A DNA stretch of 64,000 bases from Liolophura sinensis (GCF_032854445.1 NC_088296.1:23693604-23757603), one strand, 5' to 3'. Positions 34,372-49,300 are shown, counted from the first letter of the stretch. Translations and numbers: made by a program. Notes: generated from the letters alone by a model not told the origin.

Positions 34372-37300
34372 GTAAGTTGTATGTGGGTAGTTTAATCATC
34401 TGTACAATATCCTGGTAAAAGATGATACGTCCGTTATTGTAAGAGTGAAAAATTCTTCAGTATGAAATTAAACAACAGTCGAGGAAATCGGAGTTCCAAG
34501 TGTAATACGCTGTCGTTCTGCCCAGTGACAATTTCACCACAGAAGTTAGATCGAGTAGCTGCTCCCTGTAGTACTGACTTGTTTATGAAATAGTAATGTA
34601 ATTCCATACATGTACTCCCAGCTCATCCAGAGTCCTCTGTGGCCAAGGTGGTTAGCAGGTCCCAACCGGGCAATGACCCAGGAGCCTCTCACCAATGTGG
34701 TAGCATTGAGTTGTAGTCCAGCTCATGCTGACTCTGGCCATATGTGGAAAGATCTTCCAGCAACCTGCAGATGGGTGCGGGTATCCCCAAAGCCCGATTT
34801 CTTTCCACCATGCCCACCAAAATGCTGGTCGTCGTATAACAGGAATATTCTGTTTAAACATCAATCAAATATATAAATCTTGGCTCATCCGTCAAGCACA
34901 TATTGCTTGACTGTGGCGACTTTGCTCCTGTACGAGATTCCTTTTATCACGTGAGCTCTCTTTCAGAACTTTTCAATTCTGTAGAAAGTGATACTATTTT
35001 TGACTTTCTCTCTGCCATTGGTATGGCAGGAAAGCTGTAATTTTAAACTACTGTCTGTGTTTGTTATGTGATTTCTGGTGTCCTTTTTGACTGAAAAGTA
35101 AATGAATTATCCGTAGTAGATCGACTATTTGACGTTTTATTGTCGCGATAAAACTGAAATATTGTTGAAAGCGACGTTAAAACTTTCACTCACTCACTCA
35201 CTCACTTGGCTCATCCAATAATTCTGTGCAGACAAAAACCAAAGAATTATTACCAGCTAATCACAACCCATCTAGTTCCGTATTTTGCGAAGTGAATTTG
35301 ACTGTTCTGGTGATTGGTAGATTGTACTGATTAGTCATTGTACATGATTTGCTATTATAAACAACATATGGTTAGTCAGAAGCCACCGTCGTGGTGGCCG
35401 GGAAAACATTCTTCTGATTTAGGAGATGAAATCCATTTGTGATTCCAAATGTCAGGTACACTGTGCAAGATTTTTCTGATTTAGGAGATGAAATCCATTT
35501 GTGATTCCAAATGTCAGGTACACTGTGCAAGATTTTTCTGATTTAGGAGATGGAATCCATTTGTGATTCCAAATGTCAGGTACACTGTGCAAGATTTTTC
35601 TGATTTAGGAGATGAAATCCATTTGTGATTCCAAATGTCGGGTACACTGTGCAAGATTTTTCTGATTTAGGAGATGAAATCCATTTGTGATTCCAAATGT
35701 CAGGTACACTGTGCAAGATTTTTCTGATTTAGGAGATGAAATCCATTTGTGATTCCAAATGTCAGGTACACTGTGCAAGATTTTTCTGATTTAGGAGATG
35801 AAATCCATTTGTGATTCCAAATGTCAGGTACACTGTGCAAGATTTTTCTGATTTAGGAGATGGAATCCATTTGTGATTCCAAATGTCAGGTACACTGTGC
35901 AAGATTTTTCTGATTTAGGAGATGGAATCCATTTGTGATTCCAAATGTCAGGTACACTGTGCAAGATTTTTCTGATTTAGGAGATGAAATCCATTTGTGA
36001 TTCCAAATGTCAGGTACACTGTGCAAGATTTTTCTGATTTAGGAGATGAAATCCATTTGTGATTCCAAATGTCAGGTACACTGTGCAAGATTTTTCTGAT
36101 TTAGGAGATGAAATCCATTTGTGATTCCAAATGTCAGGTACACTGTGCAAGATTTTTCTGATTTAGGAGATGAAATCCACTTGTGATTCCAAATGTCAGG
36201 TACACTGTGCAAGATTTTTCTGATTTAGGAGATGGAATCCATTTGTGATTCCAAATGTCAGGTACACTGTGCAAGATTTTTCTGATTTAGGAGATGAAAT
36301 CCACTTGTGATTCCAAATGTCAGGTACACTGTGCAAGATTTTTCTTTTAGTTTGCAAAAGTATGCTTTAATATACATTAAATTTAAGATGGACTTTCCTA
36401 TTGTAGTATAAAATTATGTATGTGTCAAGTGCACTCTGCCCTGAATTCAAACTGTGGTTACATGCCACCGCAGCTATGTTTTTATAATGATCTTCTTTTA
36501 ACAAATGTATGTACCTAATTCTCCAACATTTTCAGTTGCCTCTGCAACCAATATTTTGAAACATTCAGAAAGAACTGCAGGGTGTAGAGAAATGATTGAC
36601 ACTGTTGTATAAAGCCCGCATCAAAAAAAGTTTAGCCCTATTTTCATAAGAATTTTATGCATAAATTCCACTGAAAAAGTGCCTTAATTGTTATAAACAT
36701 TGAAGGTTTACAGTACTAGAATGTCACTGAGAGTACATTTATTTTTTATGTTCATATACGGCTAAACAAAGCTTCAATATGTATTTTAAAATGCATAGAA
36801 AAAACTTTGTTTTCTTTTTTTAGCCAGGGCTTCAGAAATACCAAGAGAGGAACAAGCCTGAATACATCCATCAGAAAAACAAAGAGCTGATAGAGTCTGC
36901 CGGAAAATTGTCAGAGGAGGAACCTGCGATGAAGAAAGTGAAACGAGCAGGAACGGTGGATCCACTGGAGAGACCCATGTCTGCTTCCCCTCTGCCAGAT
37001 CTTCCAGAGGATCTGAAACGGAAACAGGTATGTAAGGAAGAGATATCCCTGCTCTTGCACGTTCGTTAAACCTTGGTGACAGTAACTAGGTAACAATGCC
37101 TGCCTTCACATCATTTGTCTTCCACCAACACAGTGTGCATATCTACCAATTTGTTACAGATGTGAGAAAGTAACTTGCCATACACGTACCGTATAATTAG
37201 TGGAAAGTCTCTGAGTAAGGTGTTCAACAACAGCCAAACAAGTAATTAAGTAGAATTAAGATCCTGTGCCCGGTTTATACCCACCGTAATGCTTACCGCT

Positions 37301-40300
37301 GTCAAATTGCCGCTGTGAAATAAGTGAAATATTCTTGAGTACGACGTAAAACACAAACCAAATAATTTAATTAATAAAACAAAAATTTAACTTAATTTTT
37401 TACCAGGTCCTTTCCACACCTGCTTATTTCTGTATCAGGTTAGGTTATCTCCAGTGATGTACTGATTATTGTTCTGCAGCAGCCTACAGATGGTCGTGGG
37501 TATCCTCCCACCATAATGCAGGTCACCGTCGTATAAGTGAAATATTCTTGACTAAGGCAATCAAAACACCAATCAAAATATATGAAATAAAAGTGCATAA
37601 ATGTACCTACATACGTGATATGTGTCTGGCCAGACATCATGCCTGATACCGCATGAGCACTTGATTAGTGGCAGCTGTGACTACAGGTCAGCTGTTTTCA
37701 GATAATGTTAGGAGGAAAGCCTTGGTTTATCTCTCATAGTGTTTTAAAACTAATCAATACTTTTTGCCTCCCCAGGTGAGCATGGTGCCTCGCCTGCCTT
37801 CTCCCCCCAAGGAGCCAGCACCTGATTCCCCCAGGGGTAAGGTTCACACCTCTCAGGCCTCTGTCCCCGCATCACGCAGACCTAAAGGTATGAGTCCAAG
37901 ATATAGCCAGCTACATAAGTAGTTTTAAGGAAGTGTTGTGGATGGTGTTAGTAACTTATGCCATGTTATCTCATTTCCTTAAATTCGTGTTGTTAGTATT
38001 GTGGTAGCTCAGAACTGTAAACAGGGATGAGAATTTAAGCTGATCAGCTGATGTCAGTCGATTTTAAGGCAAATCAACTATCTAATCATTGACCAAAAGG
38101 ACCCAAACTAATCGTTTTATCACAAGGGGGTCAGTTATCAAAAAGAAATTTTCAACTAATCTGGTTGTACTCTTTGAGCTTTAATTTTTAATGTGTTTTA
38201 ATCTCTTTTCACAGAACTGAACTTTCATGTGTGAATTTGGACCTCAGTCAAATACAGGGGCTAATTTCACAAAGCCATGTCTGACTTACACTAGAATTTA
38301 AAAGCTCTTTGCGATGCTTAGATTTTGGTACTGAAAGTTGAAATTTGGACACATGTGTCTTAAGATAATTTGGAATTTTAAAGCCCAAATATAAGCTTTG
38401 AGATAGTATTTCAAAGTCAGAAATGGCTTTGTAAAATCAACCCCAGGACAGTGTGACTCAAGCTTGGCATTAATGAGCCAGTTATCAGCCTTGTCATCAG
38501 ATATACTATTTTGGGCAAACAAGAGGGTCATTTGTCATTCATAGCTAGGATCACTGTCTCTGGTTAGATTTGGATGTTCTGTTACCTGGTGTACTCTGGA
38601 CAATCCTGGTGTACTCTGGACAATCCTGGCGTACTCTGGACAATCCTGGTGTACTCTGGACAATCCTATTTCCATCACCCTTGAACCTGAGTGCCGGCAG
38701 TCACATCATTGAAATATACTTGAGTTCGGTGTTAAACACTAATCCAATAAAAACAGCAGACCAAACCTCCATGGCCAAGGGGTTAGTACGCTAGTGCAGC
38801 ACAATTTCTCAGGAGCCAGAGAAAATAAATAAATAATAATGCCACATGACATTTTGTGTTCTCAGACATGATAACATTTGAAGGACTGAGCGATGTGGAT
38901 GAAATCCTGAGAATAATCCACACTAATCCCAAGGCTGGCTTTATGTACCTCAGTCCCAGTGTCCCTAAGTCCTCCGTCGACTACCATTACTACAAGCTAA
39001 AGTAAGTACAGATTGGTGGATATCATTTAAAAACACAGCTCATGTTCCAGCAGCCTGTGGTTTTTTGTGTGTTTCTGCCAGGCCCTGCTCGTTTTCCTCC
39101 GAAGACGACGCTGGTTGCAGTGGCATAAGTGACATAAACTACATGAGTCCAGCGCAAAACTCCAATAATAAATAAATCATTTAAAAACATGGTTTTAGTT
39201 ACAGTACTATCATGCCAAATAAGACATCAAATCTCCAGCAGACTTAAACAAGCAATAAGTTAAGATGAGGTTTTGTTCTCTCTGTTGAAAGATCCGTTCT
39301 CCAAATGTCTCTCTAATTTGAACTATAACCTCTGCCACAGGGTGGTCAACCATGACAACATCTACAGGCCAGACTATGGCACCATCAGTAAGCAAGGTGT
39401 GACTCGTGTAAGGGTGGACGATGAGACAGAGTTCATATCTGTCGGTCGTTGGGAGCAGGAGTACTATTTCTTCAAAAAGCTTACACAGGTAAATTGATGC
39501 ACATAGTGTTAAAAAAAGTATTTTGATGTAAAATTTTGAACAGTTTTAAATTTTCTCAGAAACTTCATGTGTATGCTAGAGAAAGAGTTTTAAAATGTAG
39601 TCAATTGTTACTTTTGTGTAAAAAATAAGGTTTTTGTGGACAACTTGTTTCTTAAGTTGAAGAAAAGTGATTTATACTGGAATGTAAGTGTAAAGGGAGA
39701 TAACCCACTTTGTATGGTCACACTCAGGGGGGATAAATCTTGTTTATTTCAGATCCGCACATTCGCCCTGTTTAGAAAATGGAAGGCTTTCAATGTGTGG
39801 AGGAAAAATGTGAGGACTACAAAGATCCAGAGCTGCAAGAAGAGCCTGAATGAGAATCTCTTTATTGTAAACCCAGTGAGTAAAATGGGCCTGTCTCTAT
39901 TTGAGGATGGTTTACTAATTTTATGAACCGGTTTATGCAGTATAACAAAGATGGATCACAGTCTGAATCTCCCAGTACATGTTAACAGAGGTAAAACCAT
40001 CTTATTGACTTCCGCCATAGTGCAGAATCTACGGCAGGCGCAAAACAAGAAAGTGGACCTAGGCATTAACGGGAGAAAATCTGAATAACTTGTTTGTGGT
40101 AATTGCCTTAAAATTTCACTCCAGACAAGTTCATTTTTAGCTCGCCTGGACGCAGTAAGGTATACTGATGGAAGGATGAACTGTTTGCAGTTTTATAGGC
40201 TTTGTGAATGTGTTTCAATGATTTTAATTGATAGACTTTCGTGTAGGGCTACAGCTTTTATGCACATGCCTACCTGCATGTAGGAGAACAAGAAGGGTAT

Positions 40301-43300
40301 TGGGTTCCTCTGGTGATTTTACCATTTTCCTGTTTTGTCCACATCATGCACACATTCAGATTGACTTTATTCTGTTCTCCTGTAAACAAGGATTTCTACA
40401 GGCCTTTCTTGTAAGGCTAAAGTTTCTTATGCAATCACTTATCTAGATAAACCCTCTATCTCTTTAGCTACTTCATCAGATTTGTAGAGTGTAAGCGTTT
40501 ACCTTGGTGTATACCAGTTTATCTGGTATGCACAGTATCTCTAGAAAGCTTTCCACATCTGTATTAGTACTAGGAGCCTATAATACAAGCCAATGTATGT
40601 GCCTTCCTATACTGTGACGGGATGTTTGAACCATCCAAACAGGCAGTGACCATTGTCAGCTGAGACTTTGGTCAGTCAGTCAGAGAGCTGCAGTGGCCAC
40701 ACATAGAACATGGATAGCCGGTCAAGGGAAGCGATTTGCATGCCAAAGACCACTCCCGTGAGTTGGTACTGGAAAACCCAACAATAAAGTTTTTTACTAC
40801 CATAACTCAACATTTGCTGAGCCATTTTCATCAATGGAATTGTTCACGGATTGCCACATGCAGTTGACAATTTGTATATCAAAAAAAACTGCCTCAATTT
40901 TTTGCATGAACTCCCCACAATGACGTCTTTACCACCACAACATTTTACAACTTTCATTATTATTGTGATTCCATTGTCTAGTTGAATGCTATAGCAGGCG
41001 GGCTGGTGGGATTCTCTGAATGGTTTGTCAATAAATGTCATAAGACATTGAAAGTACCTATAAACAATAAGATATTGGACAAAAATCAAATGATAAACGT
41101 TTCTGGAATAATCTTAAATGTTATGTGTATCCATGTCACTCCAATTCCTGACCAATTCTAAATTACAAATTTCTGAAAGTTAACCAGAGATTTAAAGATT
41201 ATTTAAGACCCAGTGCCAGAGATGGGTGCCAGAGATGGGTGCCAGAGGCATTCTCTGAATTTTAGCTTTGGTTAGTGCTGTTATTGTGTGTCATTTTGAA
41301 AAGGGTAAATAGCTATTGAGCATGTATAAATAGCAATGAAATATTCATTGAAGAATCTAAATTTAACACAAAGTCATTATGCAGAGTCTATTTTCAAAGT
41401 GTAATGTCTCATTTTTTTTATAACTTTCACTTTACGTTGTCTGTGTGTGATGTTGACATTGTTCCGTTGCAGTCGTTGCGGCCAGCACTGTTGAACGTGA
41501 GGGAGATGTGTCACCGAATTAGTGATATGGGACTGTGTAAAGTGGACAAGGGTCACACGTACTCACTAATAGAGTTCAGGGAAGCTCAGTTCACACAACT
41601 TAACGAGGTACGTATCTGCGACACGGAAATGGAGACTTGCATTCATCATTCGTAAATTATTTGCAAGAGTGCATGGGCATCTGAATTTGCAACTGTCTGG
41701 GGTTAGATGGTGACGTATATAAAATTAGACATGCTTACGTTATGCTTACGTTACACATGGATTTCCACTCATGGCCAATCAGTGTCAATTTTGTCATTCT
41801 TAAAGTCACACAAGTCTGCTTTCTACTGGGAGGTTTTCTGTTATGCAGGCTCTGTTTGTATTTTCAATGTAATTGAAGGTCAGGAGGATATGACTGTATT
41901 ACCGCCAGAGAGTTACAAAGCTACAGTTAGTCATTGATTGTTTAAATATCAGTGGAATTGTCCTATATACATACTGCTGGTCCCTGCAGGTGGCGGGTCA
42001 TTTGATGGAATTCCGTGACCTGGTTAAGGAGGTGGTGAGATCAGCTTGTAGGACAGCGTTGTTAGAAGCTGGATTCACCCCAGACGATTATTTCTACGAT
42101 GGAGATGATACCCCAGGTTTGTATGATGAGTGGGCTGTCAACAAAGCTGTGACAAACCACCAAAAATTTCACCTAAATAGTGCTTCCTGGAGGTGAATGA
42201 ATGTCATACAATGTTGCTTTTGGGGCTGAAAATTGTATTTCTGCAGTAAGATATCATCATACCTACCAAACAAACCTCAAAACAATTTTCTGAAATCAAT
42301 AGAACTTAGAATCTCAGAATCTGTCAAAATGATGCAATTTAGTGGTGGGCAAACTTCAGTTGATTAGTTAACATAGATGTGATTTACTGTTAACCATATA
42401 AAATCTCACATGATTTTTCCACAACTTATTTCAGCAGGGTTATTGGTTAGTGAAAAATCCCATGAAATTATAGGTAATTTGCTGAACATAGAAGCTCCAG
42501 ATATTAAAGCCTGTAATCTACGAGGTTTATCTCCCCTTGTAGATGGCGTAGGGGCCCCAGGCACAGCCTCAACCTACCTGATGCAAAGTAACTATGACAT
42601 GGACATCTACGGTGAGGCACCTGACAAGATGACCTACACAGAACAAGCCAACAAACGCTCACACTGCAAGAGGCTCACATGGTGAGAAACTAACAGGCTC
42701 ATTTCACTTTGTCAAATCGTTTCAACTTTGTCAAGTCTTGGATAAAACATGAAGTAAAATTACATGTAGTCCTGACGTGTATGTGTGTGGGGATTTAATT
42801 GCAAACTAGTCCTTTTTGTTTGTTTGTTTGTTTGTTTGTTTGTTATTTTATTTTTTGTGTCACACAACACTGAGCTAGGCTGCCCTGGATATCATTTGTT
42901 CTTGACTTGGTGCACTAATTGTCATTAATCTATTAGCTTTATTTACCATAATTGTTGCTGTCACCATAATTTTCCAGCATCATTTTGCTCCTTTTTTTTC
43001 TTGCTATTGTCCACTGTCAGTACTGTTATCACTTTCATGTTTGTTTTTTATCTGCTTTCACTTTTGGTTTCCACTTTCACTTTCAATTTCCACTTTCACT
43101 TTTCAGTTTCATTCGGCTTGCTGATTATCTGATTGTGAACACAATGCATGTGCTGGCCGTGAACTCTGTGTCAACGTTGCTTAACTACCTGACGGAGCAG
43201 CTTCAGAACACGCCCACTTTGCCGCAGATCCAAGGGCTCGAGGACGAGAAAAAGAAAGAAGACGGTCAATCAGAAAAGGCATGGCAGTTTACACATATTA

Positions 43301-46300
43301 AAACAATCCCAAGAATGGACTTGTATATGTATTGTAAAGTAACTACTGTATTTCACCTAAAGTTTGATGTGTAAAAATGCATTTTCAAAATAACATATAG
43401 GCCTTAAAAAGATACATTTGTTCCCAAGACTTTAGACTTTCTGATAAGAAATCGATCAGACTTAGAAAACTTTTAAGCAGTTTTGTATAGGGTGGAAGAA
43501 TCAATAAGAATCAAGCAAAATGTGTCACTTGAAAGAAAGCTAAACATTAGGTGAATATACAGTGCATATAGTCAGGCATTGTTTCTTGGTAAGTAGACGA
43601 CTTCATATGTTTGTCGCTTCATTTTGTATACTGCCAATTGTAAGTTACTGTACTTTATGTTAAGTTTAACATTTTGCAAGTGACACATTTTACTTCTACT
43701 TTAGAGGATCACTTAACGCTTTTTTGTGAAATTTGATTCGTTAAGAGTTGGCATCAAAAGTGTCATTTTAATTCCTTTATGTGCTTCTGAAAGTGCTTTT
43801 TGTACATACCAAAGCTTAAGTGCAATACAGTACATCTGAAACACCATTTGATTAAAGGTTCCAGTTTCAGTTTCATTCACTGACACTGAAATTACCTGTG
43901 TGTTACAGAATGATGGAGACGAGGATGATGATGAAGGTGCCCACCAGTTACCTCCCTTGTACATCACAGAGTTCATCCTGGAACCTAACCAGCTGTTGTT
44001 CCAGCCTGACCTGGATGATTTCCAGGAGGGGCTCTCAGAAGTCATCAAGAAATTCCAGGATTGTGTCCTCAGTGTGATGAACCTGGTACCTGACACATAC
44101 TTTGATGCCTTCACCAGGTAAGGCATGCTGGAGAGAATTGCAATATTTTCCAGGGACAATTGACACATGACGCCCATGAGGCCCAAATCCTGCTCTCGTA
44201 TGTTAAGCTGTGGATTTGAAGATTCAGACAAATTGCAATAATCTTCTCTGTGGTTGTTTGATTTCAATTACTTACAACCCTGACCACTGCAATATAATTG
44301 AAAAGACGAAGCTTGAAGGAATTGCCCATGTCCGCTCAGATTTATTGTCTTAATGATTTTTCATAGGATCAGTGCATGGTATTATAGAAAACAGAAACAG
44401 CTTTTGTCACTGGAGTTTTAGGCATTTGTAAAGACATGGTAATTACATTATTTGGTTTTATCCATGTTTTCCAAAGGCCTATTATCAACAATAAGTTTGA
44501 GGAGAAGACGTGTGGAGAAGGCCCCAGTTTGGCCACAATGTTTGATGATGACAGACATCTACAGACAATCATCAACAGTCTCAGGGTCAGTTGTCTCCCT
44601 TTTTTGCTCATATCAGTTGTCTCCCTTTAATACTGACATCAGTTTTCTCCCTTTAATGCTGATATCAGTTATCTCCCTTTAAGGGTCACACCAGTTGTTT
44701 CCTCTTCATTGCTCAGGTCAGTTGTCTTACTTTAATCCTCCCTATAATGCTTACATCAGTTGTCTCCCTTAAATGCTCACACCAAATACCCTAATTCTTC
44801 TCATTTTTGGGACAGATATTAGTAGTGTTGAAAGTATCATATTACATATCCTTACCAGCCTTTTGGAAAAGTAAAGATATGACCATGTTGTTCATTAGAT
44901 GGTCTAGCCATGTGAGAAAAGAGAAACTCAATATTCTTGCTACAATTACATATATATTGGCTCACATGAGCAGACCAGCTGTCCCAAAAACTGGAAGAAA
45001 TATGGTAGATTACCATTTCAGCTGGACTACAGAAATTTGTTGCCATATGCATTTATGTGGAAAATATAGTTGTAGATTATGATCTTTCAGCTATAGTTTG
45101 GCGAATACTACAATATCATTGTGCCGTACATGGGAAGGTCTTCTAGCAACCTGCAGATGGTCATGGGTTTTCACCGAACCCTGCCTGGTTTCCTCCCACC
45201 ATATTGCTGGTTGCCGTTGTATAAGTGAAATATTCTTGAGTACGGCATAAAACACCAATCAAATAAATAAAGAAAACAAAAGGTAAGTGGTTTAGCATGT
45301 TTTTTTTCTAGCCATAAACCTAACCAACAGCTATCATATAATTACAGAACAATCTCTGCCAGTTAAATACTTAAGAGAATTTGGTACTACTGGTATAAAG
45401 TATGATATGATAATCCTGATAGATTATTGTACCGATAATACAGAAAAAATTGCTGCAGTAGGATTGATGTCTCTAAACTGCATGATTTGCTTTGTTCCTC
45501 AGGAAGCTGTATCCGCAGCCTTCAATGCTGCTAACCAGTATGCGGACACGTTTGAACCTTACAGAGAGTTTTACAAGGAGAATGAGACACTTGACCTCGA
45601 TGCTGTCAGGTCACAGGAACATGGTAAGTCTTACAGAGAGTTTTACAAAGAGAATGAGACACTTGACCTCAATGCTGTCAGATGACAGGAACATGGTAAG
45701 TCTTACAGAGAGTTTTACAAAGAGAATGAGACACTTGACCTCGATGCTGTCAGGTCACAGGAACATGGTAAGCCATACAGAGACTTTTACAAAGAGAATG
45801 AGACACTTGACCTCGATGCTGTCAGGTGACAGGAACATATTAAGTCTTACAGAGAGTTTTACAAAGAGAATGAGACACTTGACCTCTATGCTGTCAGGTC
45901 ACAGGAGCATGGTAAGTCTTACAGATTTTACAAGGAGAATGAGACACTTAACCTTGGTTCTATCAGGTCACAGGAATGTGGTAAGCCGTACGGAGAGTTT
46001 TACAAGAAGATTGAGACACTTGACCTTGGTGCCGTCAGGTGACAGGAACATGGTAAGTCTTACAGAGAATTTTACAAAGAGATTGAGACACTTGACCTTG
46101 GTGCTGTCAGGTCACAGGAGCATGGTAAGTCTTACAGAGAGTTTTACAAAGAGAATGAGACACTTGACTTCGATGCTGTCAGGTCACAGGAACATGGTAA
46201 GTCTTACAGAGTTTTACAAAGAGATTGAGACACTTGACCTTGGTGCCGTCAAGTCACAGGAACATGGTAAGTCTTACAGAGAGTTTTACAAAGAGAATGA

Positions 46301-49300
46301 GACACTTGACTTCGATGCTGTCAGGTCACAGGAACATGGTAAGTCCTACGGAGAGTTTTACAAAACAAACTTACAGTTCAGAGACATGCCATGAAAACAA
46401 TTAGACTAAAATGATTTATCACAAACATCTACATGAAGTTGAGACTTTCAGATGTCCACTGACATGCATCTGACTTTGAGTGAACAATCAAATGTTCAGT
46501 TGTACACAGGATTTCCCTTCGACCATCAATTCACTCAAGTCTCGGAATTTAGAAAGCTTGCTACTTTGAGGTGCACATCACTAGCATGTTATAAGGAAAT
46601 CATAAGCACATCTTTTTCATTTTAGATGTGGCATTCTTTGCCGAGGCCTTGGAAAGGTACCACACACAGCACAATATGGCTCAAGGCATCAAAGAGAAGC
46701 GACCAATAGGAATGCTGCTGGTGGACGCTGTGAAGATGAAGAACTTGTTGATTCCTTCACCTGTCAGGTGTCTCGATGTGAGTTCGGGGATGGGAGTATT
46801 AACTGTGGGCGTGGGGAACAGGTAGGATGGTGATGATGGATAGCTTGTTTCCATATTCTTAGAAGGTGTATCAACTGTTGATCGGGGAAGTGGTAAATAT
46901 TTGGCATACAAAGGTTTAAAGAAAAACATGTGGATATTTACATAGCTATGTGTCTGTATAAAACAGCATTTTATGACATGTAGGTGATAATTCCTCAACT
47001 TGCTGTATCATCCGAATACAGCAAAGCTGCAGTGATTCTTCAGTGGGGACCAGTTGTAACATTTTAGAGGCTGCCTAGTGATCATTTTTTCACCTATCAG
47101 AGGCTCAATCAAGGCCCAGCTTCACACTAGATAAAAAGCAAATATGCTGCCAGGCTGTTCTTCCTTACTACAACATGGTGGAATATCATGCCTGGGGTTT
47201 TGGAATTCACCTTGTTCGACCTAGGAACCATAATGGTAGAAGCCGTCATGACCTGACTGAAGTACATTTGAAACAACATTATGAGCCTTTTGAGCAAATA
47301 TCAAAGACGGCAAAATTTAGGTGTATATGATTCCCTTGGGCAAAGAAAGAGACAAAAAGCCCCGTTGTTTCAGTAAAACATTGAATCAATCAGTTAATCA
47401 ATCAATCAGTCAGTCAGTCAAATTGATTTCCACAGGTGATAAACGACATGTTACCAGTTTTGGCCAGGAAAGAGGTCGATCGTCTGATTGCAGAGCTGCA
47501 GGACGCGCAGTTCAAACTGGAGTTTGTTCCCACAACAACCATCGAGTTTGTGCAGAACTTAACATTCCTGGATGAGATACAAACGAGGGTAAGTTACTCT
47601 GTAGAGATGAGCGTCAGGCAACGGGATTCTCTGCAACTTTCTTGTAGGGATTTGTGGGTAAGAACACATGATGGCAGCCAAATTTGACCACAAAATAGCA
47701 TTTTTGGAAGCAGATAAATATCCTTATCTTTCTAGTGGGATATCCAAACACCTGTCAAAGCACCTTTGTAAAATCAATAGAACTTGTCGAATCTGGAAAA
47801 ATGAACAGTTCAGTCATGGACGAAGTTTAAGGTCATTATTTATTTATTTGATAGGTGTTTTACACCTCACTCAACAATATTTTACTTATACGTAGGTCAT
47901 TATTTTGGGTAAGTGCCAAAAATATAATGTTGACAAAAAAATGTCTCATATTCGATAAAATTTCTGACCTGAATGAATTCTGTGCTTGAAAGTGTTCTTA
48001 TCTATGATGTCTACAACTCTGATAATGGAATTCTGTTGGGATAATGATAAAAAAAAAATGACACAGTTAATAGCTTCTTTAATTTTAGTTTAATTTGAAA
48101 TATTTAAATAAAAAGTAAATAATCTGCCAGCCTCTGTATGATTGACAGATGGTAATTAGCTGGTAAGCCTACATATGATGCGTGCTTTAATTCACTGTGT
48201 CTATGACAGGTTGACCCATTGGAGAGAGAAGCCATGATTGTGAAGGAAATGTACGAGTTAATTGACCAGTACACTGTCCCGACTCCACCAGAAGACTTTG
48301 CTGTCTACCAGGTATGGAAATAAATATAAACAGTTTTACCAGTTTGTTTAGAGCAAAATAAGTGAAACTCTGAATATTAAATTTATCTTTCACACTCTGT
48401 AACAAATCAGTTTTATTCATGATGATGGCTACATTGTGAGCTGAAATACGGAATGCCACTCTACCTGTTTTATGTAAAACTGATCTCGGCCTGTACGTAA
48501 TAAGTTCGTGATATTTTTTTTTTTTGTATATGTACTTCTCTATAAAATTTGATCTGTCTACTAAATTTTGGCTTAAAAGCAATTAAGAATCTGAAAGCAA
48601 TTGTTATTTTTCATTTGTTCAGTCTTGTATTTATTATTAAAAGTGTATTTAATTCTTTTTAATTAATATTTTATCTTTTTGTGTTTGTGTTTTTCTTCAT
48701 TGTTATTCTTGTCTTTTTGTATTTTATCTGAAAGAAAAACATGCCATAAAAATACATAAACATAAAAATATTTTCTCAGACTCTTGGACCCTCCATTGTA
48801 AACGTGAGAAACGCCATCGACAAAGCTCTAACTGAGCGCGATGCCAACATCGACAAGTTCTGTAACCATCTGGATAAGGACATCGCAGAGCTAGCTAAAG
48901 AGGTCAAAGAGGTCAAACAGGAGGCACAGGTGAGGATAACAAGATATTTAATACAGGAGTTTGGGAGTGATGTTATAAACAGCAAGGTAACAACACCTTT
49001 GTGGGATGATGTCACTGTTATACCACATGTTTCAGCTCATCAGATTTAACAAATGGACATATATACAATGCTATACAATTACAGGGTGAAAATGTCTGTG
49101 TTGTTTCTCTTACCACAGAATCCTTTGATCCTGGATGCCTCTGCGGACAAAGAGAAAGTTAAGGGCATCCTTACAAAACTGTTGAACCAAATGGAGGAGC
49201 TGCAGAAAAGAGCCTTCACCTACAAGAGCTACCAGAAAAACTTCAAGGTAAAATTCCTTTCTGTGCTGCTGGAGGTTATAGTACACTATTTGCCTTATAC

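Noticed and set aside
42985-43374. 129-codon ORF as a larger exon 11
   Set aside because: The part before 43107 is a pyrimidine-rich CACTTTC tract ending in a good acceptor, and family similarity begins only after it.
43713-44267. 184-codon minus-strand ORF
   Set aside because: Antisense shadow of conserved DNAH6 exon 12, with no splice or homology support.
45492-46394. 300-codon + strand ORF of repeated 24-residue units
   Set aside because: It is in a different frame from the conserved dynein exon 14 and arises from the 72 bp array. The conserved frame is the one ending at 45623.
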